A stretch of DNA of 10,634 bases from JBJXHG01 sp046160865. GTDB taxonomy: Bacteria; Planctomycetota; UBA1135; GCA-002686595. Below the pieces are notes generated by a model that saw only the letters and a program-made list of their open reading frames with translations, searched no databases and was not told the origin of the DNA. This document shows positions 6,256-10,634 of the stretch, in pieces; within the stretch, counting starts at the first letter, position 1, and each line of letters begins with the position of its first letter. Made by a program: the position numbers and the translations under genes. The DNA lies in the NCBI GenBank assembly GCA_046160865.1, contig JBJXHG010000193.1, positions 1 through 10,634 on the forward strand, written 5' to 3'.

Positions 6256-7779
6256 ATGAAACGCTCGCACACCCGGAGCGCGGCGGCGCGACGAGTTCGC
6301 ACGGCGCTCGCGCTCGTCGTCATCGCGCTCGCCGGCATCGTGTGGTGGGTGAGCCGCGGGGACCCGCCCGCAGCCCAGCCGGAGGTGGGTGCAGTCGCGA
6401 CGGCGTCGCCGGTCGTTCGTTCCACGACGAGCACGTCGACACCGGAACTCGAGCTCGACGCACGCGCGCGCGCCGTCGCTCCCGCGCGCATCACGCCGGT
6501 GAACGACGACGCCGCGCAGCAACCACCGATCGACTCTACGTGCGCGACGATCGAGGTCCACGTCAGCGTCGGCAAGCGCGTCGAGGAAGTGGCGAACTTC
6601 GCATGCCGGTTCTTGCGTCTGTCGGATTCGACACGGTTCGACGCTCGAACGATCGGAGCACAGCTTTCCTACTGCCTTCCGCTCGCGCGAGCGCACGACG
6701 AAGTGATCGTGTCCGTCACCCACGAACGGCTCGGGACGGGCAGCGCACGCGCGCGCGTGTCGTACGGAAGCCACGTGGAGCTCCACCTGCGCCTGCCTGG
6801 CGACGGCAAGGTGCGCGGATTCGTCCTCGACGAGAAGCGCGACCCCATCGCGGACGCTTGGGTCTTCGGCGGAACGCTGCAACGAATGCGCGACGCGAGC
6901 TCCACCGACCTCTTCGAGCCGCTCGACATCGATCGTGTGGACGACGCCGTGATCACGGACGCGATGGGCGCGTTCGAGCTGTCGGTGCGCGAAGGATGCG
7001 TGACGGCCTGGCACGACGGGCACACGTCCGCGACCGTTCCGAGCGCCGATGCGACGTGCATCGTGTTGCGCTCGCGCGGCGAACTGCGGGTGCAGATCCT
7101 CGACGATGCGGCCGAGCCGTGGGCGCGCGAGTCGATCACGCTCGACGGCAAACGCGCCGACACGACTGATCTACTGGGCCGCGTGTTCTTCAAGGACGTC
7201 GAGCTCGGCTCGCGCGGCTTGACGTTGCCGGGCGGACGCCTCGTCGGCGTCGTTCACGCATCACCGCACACGCGCGAGCTCGTCGTCGGTCCGTGGGTCA
7301 CGGGCGTATCGATTCGCGATCTGCGCCTGTCCACGGAGCTCGGCCGAGCCGAAGGTGAAGAGACGCTCGTCGGCACAGCGCGCGAGTCGTTGTCGATCGT
7401 TCCGCTCCACGCGAGCTCGCGCGACGTCACGATCGACGCGATCCTTCCTGGGCCGTACACGCTGGTGACGAAGCACGGCTCGTTCATGACGCTGGTCGTC
7501 GAAGGCGACGGCTCGGTGGTCGTGCACGCATCGAAGACGCGCCGCACTTCGTTGCGTGTCGAGGCTCCAATGGGTGCGTGGGTGTACATCACGCCGGACG
7601 TCACGCACGAGCACTTGGATCGCGTCTGCCGGCTCGCCAACGGACAGCTGGTGCGTGGGAGCGAGCATGTATCGTGGTCCTCGATTCCGTACGGACGTTG
7701 GCGCGTCGTGATCGATGGCGCGTGCGAGCCGACGATCGTGGACGTGAACGAGCCCGGTCAAACCGTCACGCTGCGTTGA
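6256..7779 (+). CDS. Membrane-anchored protein with carboxypeptidase-regulatory-like domains
   Basis: This 507-residue protein has a basic N-terminus (KR..R...RR.R, residues 2-15), one hydrophobic segment (about 17-32, ALALVVIALAGIVWWV) and then a long extracytoplasmic part. Positive residues before the segment and no lipobox suggest an uncleaved signal anchor. A Thr/Ser/Ala/Pro-rich linker (about 36-90) follows. From residue 184, GKVRGFVLDEKRDPIADAWVF, then TDAMGAFEL, is the beta-sandwich pattern of carboxypeptidase-regulatory-like domains ('G.V.d..g.Pi..A.V......T...G.f.l'). A second, weaker repeat runs over about 278-335 (GELRVQILDDAAEPW ... TDLLGRVFFKDV), and more beta-rich sequence continues to the C-terminus (VDVNEPGQTVTLR). 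Seven cysteines are present. Such domains are structural or ligand-binding and do not cut peptides. The ATG at 6256 is preferred over an upstream in-frame GTG at 6055, whose extra residues are arginine-rich and unlike a protein domain. No Shine-Dalgarno is visible. No partner gene indicates its role. Confidence 0.8.
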   Translation: MKRSHTRSAAARRVRTALALVVIALAGIVWWVSRGDPPAAQPEVGAVATASPVVRSTTSTSTPELELDARARAVAPARITPVNDDAAQQPPIDSTCATIEVHVSVGKRVEEVANFACRFLRLSDSTRFDARTIGAQLSYCLPLARAHDEVIVSVTHERLGTGSARARVSYGSHVELHLRLPGDGKVRGFVLDEKRDPIADAWVFGGTLQRMRDASSTDLFEPLDIDRVDDAVITDAMGAFELSVREGCVTAWHDGHTSATVPSADATCIVLRSRGELRVQILDDAAEPWARESITLDGKRADTTDLLGRVFFKDVELGSRGLTLPGGRLVGVVHASPHTRELVVGPWVTGVSIRDLRLSTELGRAEGEETLVGTARESLSIVPLHASSRDVTIDAILPGPYTLVTKHGSFMTLVVEGDGSVVVHASKTRRTSLRVEAPMGAWVYITPDVTHEHLDRVCRLANGQLVRGSEHVSWSSIPYGRWRVVIDGACEPTIVDVNEPGQTVTLR

Positions 7780-7978
7780 AGGGCGCCCGGCGACCCGCGC
7801 TCCGTGCCGCGCTGCGCACGGAACATCGAAGGCGTGCGATTCCCATCGACCGGCTTCGGCCATACACTCGCCCGGCCGCGCCCCCCTCGACGATGCGCGC
7901 GAGTCTCCGGTCGATCGAACGCGAATCGACGCCGCTCTTGCGCACTCGTCGCTTTCACACGACGGCACCCATCGATCC
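7780..7978 (+). other. Intergenic spacer before pepQ with a 7-bp hairpin
   Basis: This 199-base spacer follows the regulatory-domain protein gene. TCCGTGC (7801-7807) and GCACGGA (7816-7822) form a perfect 7-bp stem with an 8-base loop, 22 bases after the stop, and could end that transcript, but no T tract follows. TACACT (7863-7868) is a weak -10-like hexamer with no clear -35. No coding sequence is recognisable here. Confidence 0.3.
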
Positions 7979-9286
7979 ATGACCGCGAACCTGTATCCCG
8001 ACCACGTACGTGAGCGACAGAAGCGCGCCGAAGCGGCGCTCGCCGCCACCGGCTACGACGCGCTCGTCGTGCACTCCGGCACGCCGCTCACGTACTTCGA
8101 CGACGACCAGGACGCGCCGTTCCGCCCGACGCCGCACTTCGCGCACTGGGTTCCGCTCGACGGGCCGAATCACTTGCTCGTCGTGCGGCCGGGCAAGCGT
8201 CCGTTGCTCGTGCGCGTGAAGCCCGAGGATTATTGGTACGAGCAAGCGCCGATCGGCAATCCGCACTGGCTCGCGGCGTTCGACTTCAAAGAGGTCGCGG
8301 ACGAAGCGCTGGCGTGGAAGCTCGCGGCGATCCACGGCCGCACGGCGTTCATCGGCGACGCGATCGACGCCGCGCATTCGCACGGCATCGCGCCGGGCGG
8401 CATCAATCCGACGGCGTTGCGCGCGCGCTTGGACTGGGACCGCAGCACGAAGACCGCGTACGAGATCGCGTGCATCGAGGAAGCGACGCGCAAGTCGGCG
8501 AGCGGCCACCGGGCCGCGCGCGCGGCGTTCGTCGAAGGCGCTTCCGAGATCGAGATCCACGAGGCGTACGTCGCCGCGGTCGGCTGCGTGGACAAGGACC
8601 TGCCGTACGAGAGCATCATCGCGCTCGACGAGAAGGGTGCGACGCTGCACTACGTGACGAAGCGCTCGAAACGCGGCGGGCAAGTCCTGCTCATCGACTG
8701 CGGCGCGAAGTACGAAAGCTACGGCTGCGACATCACGCGCACGTGGACGATCGACGCCTGCGATGCGCTCTTCCGCGACCTCGTCGGCCGCATGGACAAG
8801 CTCCAGCAAGACTTGTGCGGACAGGTCAAGCCAGGCCTTTCGTACCTCGAGTTCCATCACACGGCGCACGTGAAGATCGCCGACCTCTTGCACGACGTCG
8901 GCGTCATCAAGCGCGGCGGCGAGGAGGCGGTGACGCTCGGGCTCACGCACCCCTTCTTTCCGCACGGGCTCGGTCACTTCCTCGGCGTGCAGACGCACGA
9001 CGTCTCGGGACGGCAGAAGTCGCCGGACGGCGGGCTCGTTCCGCCGCCGCCGCAGTATCCGTTCCTGCGCACGACGCGCACGATCGAGGACAACCAAGTG
9101 TTCACCGTCGAGCCGGGCGTCTACTTCATCGAGATGCTCCTGCGTCCGCATCGCGTCGGCCCGCTCGGTGAGCACATCGACTGGAAGCTCGTCGACCGAT
9201 TGGCCACGCACGGCGGCATCCGCATCGAAGACAACGTCGTCGCGACGCGCACCGGCTGCCGCAACTTGACGCGGCCGTACGTTTGA
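7979..9286 (+). CDS. pepQ: Xaa-Pro dipeptidase (prolidase, PepQ)
   Basis: This 435-residue cytoplasmic metallopeptidase splits Xaa-Pro dipeptides, releasing proline in the last step of peptide breakdown. Length and sequence match bacterial PepQ (about 440 residues) from end to end. The N-terminal domain includes DALVVHSG, FDDDQDAPFRPTPHFAHWVP and the EDYWYE region. The pita-bread catalytic domain keeps all five ligands of the dinuclear metal site: Asp240 and Asp251 (LIDCGAKYESYGCDITRTW), His333 in PHGLGH, Glu378 in TVEPGVYFIE and Glu417 in GGIRIEDNVV. His329 and His340, which line the substrate pocket in relatives, are also present. The related organophosphorus acid anhydrolase (OPAA) uses the same scaffold, so side activity on phosphotriesters is possible but not predictable here. 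No Shine-Dalgarno is obvious before the ATG. The RidA-family gene follows 37 bases later on the same strand, suggesting an operon. Confidence 0.96.
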   Translation: MTANLYPDHVRERQKRAEAALAATGYDALVVHSGTPLTYFDDDQDAPFRPTPHFAHWVPLDGPNHLLVVRPGKRPLLVRVKPEDYWYEQAPIGNPHWLAAFDFKEVADEALAWKLAAIHGRTAFIGDAIDAAHSHGIAPGGINPTALRARLDWDRSTKTAYEIACIEEATRKSASGHRAARAAFVEGASEIEIHEAYVAAVGCVDKDLPYESIIALDEKGATLHYVTKRSKRGGQVLLIDCGAKYESYGCDITRTWTIDACDALFRDLVGRMDKLQQDLCGQVKPGLSYLEFHHTAHVKIADLLHDVGVIKRGGEEAVTLGLTHPFFPHGLGHFLGVQTHDVSGRQKSPDGGLVPPPPQYPFLRTTRTIEDNQVFTVEPGVYFIEMLLRPHRVGPLGEHIDWKLVDRLATHGGIRIEDNVVATRTGCRNLTRPYV

Positions 9287-9323
9287 TCGCTGCGCGCGAC
9301 GATCGCCACGGAGAGCAGCACCG

Positions 9324-9728
9324 ATGAAGCCCGCCACTTCTTCGCAACGTCAGAACATCTCGAGCGGCGGCAAGTGGGAGCCGATCGTCGGCTACTCGCG
9401 CGCCGTGCGCGTCGGCAACACGGTTCACGTGTCCGGCACCACCGCAACGGGTCCCGACGGCAAGATCGTCGGACCCGGCGACGCCTACGCGCAGACCGTG
9501 CAGACGCTGCGCAACATCGAGAGCGCGTTGAACAAAGCCGGCGCGAGCCTCGCTCACGTGGTGCGCACGCGCATGTTCGTCACGAACATCGCCGAGTGGG
9601 AGAAGATCGGCAAAGCGCACGGCGAGTTCTTCGGTCAGGTGCTGCCCGCCACGTCGATGGTCGAGGTCACGAAGCTCATCGATCCCGCGATGCTCGTCGA
9701 GATCGAAGCCGACGCGATTCTTCCGTGA
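9324..9728 (+). CDS. RidA (YjgF/YER057c) family protein lacking the deaminase arginine
   Basis: This 134-residue protein has the full RidA-family pattern: YSRAVRVGNTVHVSGTTA (24-41), then DAYAQTVQTLRNIESALNKAGASLAHVVRTRMFVTNI, and the end PATSMVEVTKLIDPAMLVEIEADAI. True RidA enamine/imine deaminases have an arginine in the 'PARS' motif (Arg105 in E. coli RidA); here the position is Thr110 (PATS). This places it among Rid subgroups that lack the arginine, and classical 2-aminoacrylate deamination is not expected. The fold normally forms a cytoplasmic trimer with clefts between subunits. The start at 9324 is supported by GGAG (9310-9313), 10 bases upstream. The gene sits 37 bases after pepQ and probably shares its transcript, which hints at a role in amino acid catabolism, but that is inference. 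Confidence 0.93.
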   Translation: MKPATSSQRQNISSGGKWEPIVGYSRAVRVGNTVHVSGTTATGPDGKIVGPGDAYAQTVQTLRNIESALNKAGASLAHVVRTRMFVTNIAEWEKIGKAHGEFFGQVLPATSMVEVTKLIDPAMLVEIEADAILP

Positions 9729-9731
9729 CGT

Positions 9732-10634
9732 CTACGCGCTCGTCGTGAGCGAGTGGCCGCGCTCACCGCTCGCAATGAGCACTGCTGGCGCAGCCGGAAT
9801 CGAGCTCGCAACATGCAGCGTGCTCTTCCGCGGCTCGAGGAGGAAGAAGAGCCAAACCGCCGGCAGTCCGAGCGACACGACCGCGGCGGCCCACGCCCAC
9901 GTCGTCGCGGTGTCGGCGTCTCGTGCGCGCAATCGCCGAACGACGGCGCGCGCGCCGAACGCCGCGAGCGCGAAGCACAGGACGAGCAGCCAAAGACGCT
10001 TGCCGGCGACGAACAAGCGCTCGCCCAGCAGCGTGTTGTCGTAGACGTTCGAGTCGCGCGCTCCTTCGAACGACGTGGAGTACGAGATCGCGTTGCCGAG
10101 CGGCGCGCGCAGGAGCGCGAGCACGTGTGCGGACGCGACGCGCACGTGGTCGCCCGCGCTCTGCGGGCCGTACTCCTGCGTGCGCAGCACGGTACCGTCC
10201 GTCGTGCTGCGCACCTCGACGCGCGTGTGCACGACGTCGGGATCGACGAAGACGACCTCGTAGTCGAGTGGAGTCGTCGGAGTCGGGATGATCGGCTCGG
10301 CATACAGCACGAGCTCGTCGCCATTCCATGCGTAACGGCCGCGCTCGCCCACGATGACCATCTGTTCTGGATAGTGGTACGGGCTGTGCGGCACGTCGAT
10401 GTATTCGAGGCACACGAGGCTATCGCCTCCGGGCAATGAGAGTGCGCGCACCGCGTCGCCGCCTTCGAACGGACTCACGCGCCAGAACGTCGAGTCCGCC
10501 GCGTCGAACAGACACGCGACGGTGAACACCGACTCCGGGGATCGATCGAGTCTCAACTCGGACGTGAGATGGAACGTCCGCGCGGAGAAGCGTTCTCGCT
10601 CGTCGGGCCGACGAAGCACGGCGGCGACGACGCG
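9732..10634 (-). CDS. Membrane protein of unknown function, 5' end outside window
   Basis: The frame is open to the window edge, so the true start may lie outside; a GTG at 10619 is the only in-window candidate near the edge and has no visible ribosome binding site. Counting from it, residues 1-200 form a soluble domain, 210-227 (WLLVLCFALAAFGA...) and 241-261 (WAWAAAVVSLGLPAVWLFFLL) are membrane segments, and a 34-residue tail follows. The loop between the segments is strongly basic (RRLRAR), so by the positive-inside rule it is cytoplasmic and both the soluble domain and the tail lie outside. That would need an export signal upstream of the window edge. The soluble domain begins with a strand and helix (ELRLDRSPESVFTVACLF), continues with several predicted strands, and ends in an amphipathic helix (DHVRVASAHVLALLRAPLG). 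This order is loosely like SRPBCC/START domains, a weak guess. I do not recognise the family. Confidence 0.7.
   Translation of the reverse strand, partial: RVVAAVLRRPDERERFSARTFHLTSELRLDRSPESVFTVACLFDAADSTFWRVSPFEGGDAVRALSLPGGDSLVCLEYIDVPHSPYHYPEQMVIVGERGRYAWNGDELVLYAEPIIPTPTTPLDYEVVFVDPDVVHTRVEVRSTTDGTVLRTQEYGPQSAGDHVRVASAHVLALLRAPLGNAISYSTSFEGARDSNVYDNTLLGERLFVAGKRLWLLVLCFALAAFGARAVVRRLRARDADTATTWAWAAAVVSLGLPAVWLFFLLEPRKSTLHVASSIPAAPAVLIASGERGHSLTTSA
9745..9766. other. 7-bp hairpin inside the convergent 3' ends
   Basis: GTGAGCG (9745-9751) and CGCTCAC (9760-9766) are exact reverse complements with an 8-base loop. The element is within the last codons of the minus-strand membrane protein gene and 16 bases past the RidA-like stop. 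It could end plus-strand transcripts, as only three bases separate the two stop codons, but no T tract follows. Confidence 0.25.

Noticed and set aside
5896..7023. Upstream in-frame extension of the erythromycin-esterase-like gene (total 808 codons)
   Set aside because: The extension overlaps the plus-strand gene at 6256-7779 in antisense and is Arg-rich without domains. The family's N-terminus fits the ATG at 5895.
7955..9337. Long open frame on the minus strand, 460 codons
   Set aside because: It lies opposite pepQ, which has every metal ligand. The translation is rich in Arg, Asp, Val and Ala with no fold-like pattern, as expected for an antisense frame in GC-rich DNA.
1..10634. Mobile element, CRISPR array, phage or defence island
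   Set aside because: No transposase, integrase, long direct repeats, spacer arrays, tRNA genes or recognisable defence proteins were found on either strand.

Overview
The window is GC-rich bacterial chromosome with strong G/C at third codon positions, which also produces long spurious antisense frames. It has eight protein genes, two of them cut by the window edges. I see no rRNA, tRNA, CRISPR array, transposase or phage gene. A lipobox lipoprotein, a secreted HtrA protease and Sec-type signals point to a double-membraned bacterium. The mix (sulfatase-fold lipoprotein ending in a 'LGYLG' tail, carboxypeptidase-regulatory-like repeat protein, NTP/NDP-exchanger-like carrier, PepQ) resembles large-genome Planctomycetota or Myxococcota-type lineages. 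That is an impression from gene content, not a proven taxonomy.

Layout: (1) 1-928, minus: HtrA/DegQ-type periplasmic serine protease, C-terminus outside the window. (2) Across a 94-base divergent gap, 1023-2480, plus: lipoprotein of the sulfatase/alkaline phosphatase superfamily. (3) 2557-3891, plus: integral membrane carrier of the NTP/NDP exchanger (TLC-related) family, separated from (2) by 76 bases holding a perfect CG-alternating hairpin. (4) 3938-4444, minus: small secreted protein of unknown function. (5) 4597-5895, minus: exported erythromycin-esterase-like protein whose active site looks dismantled. (6) A 360-base divergent spacer, then 6256-7779, plus: membrane-anchored protein with carboxypeptidase-regulatory-like beta domains. 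(7) 7979-9286, plus: PepQ-type Xaa-Pro dipeptidase with all metal ligands. (8) 9324-9728, plus: RidA-family protein, probably cotranscribed with pepQ. (9) 9732-10634, minus: C-terminal part of a membrane protein of unknown function, convergent with the ridA-like gene with three bases between stop codons.

Most products appear to act at the envelope. Only the PepQ/RidA-like pair looks like a cytoplasmic metabolic unit. The most notable pattern is that three enzyme-family members (sulfatase-like, erythromycin-esterase-like, RidA-like) each lack a hallmark catalytic residue while the rest of the fold looks intact. I find no convincing evidence of a new defence, mobile or biosynthetic system. The remaining points of interest are divergent proteins and a few hairpins at gene borders.
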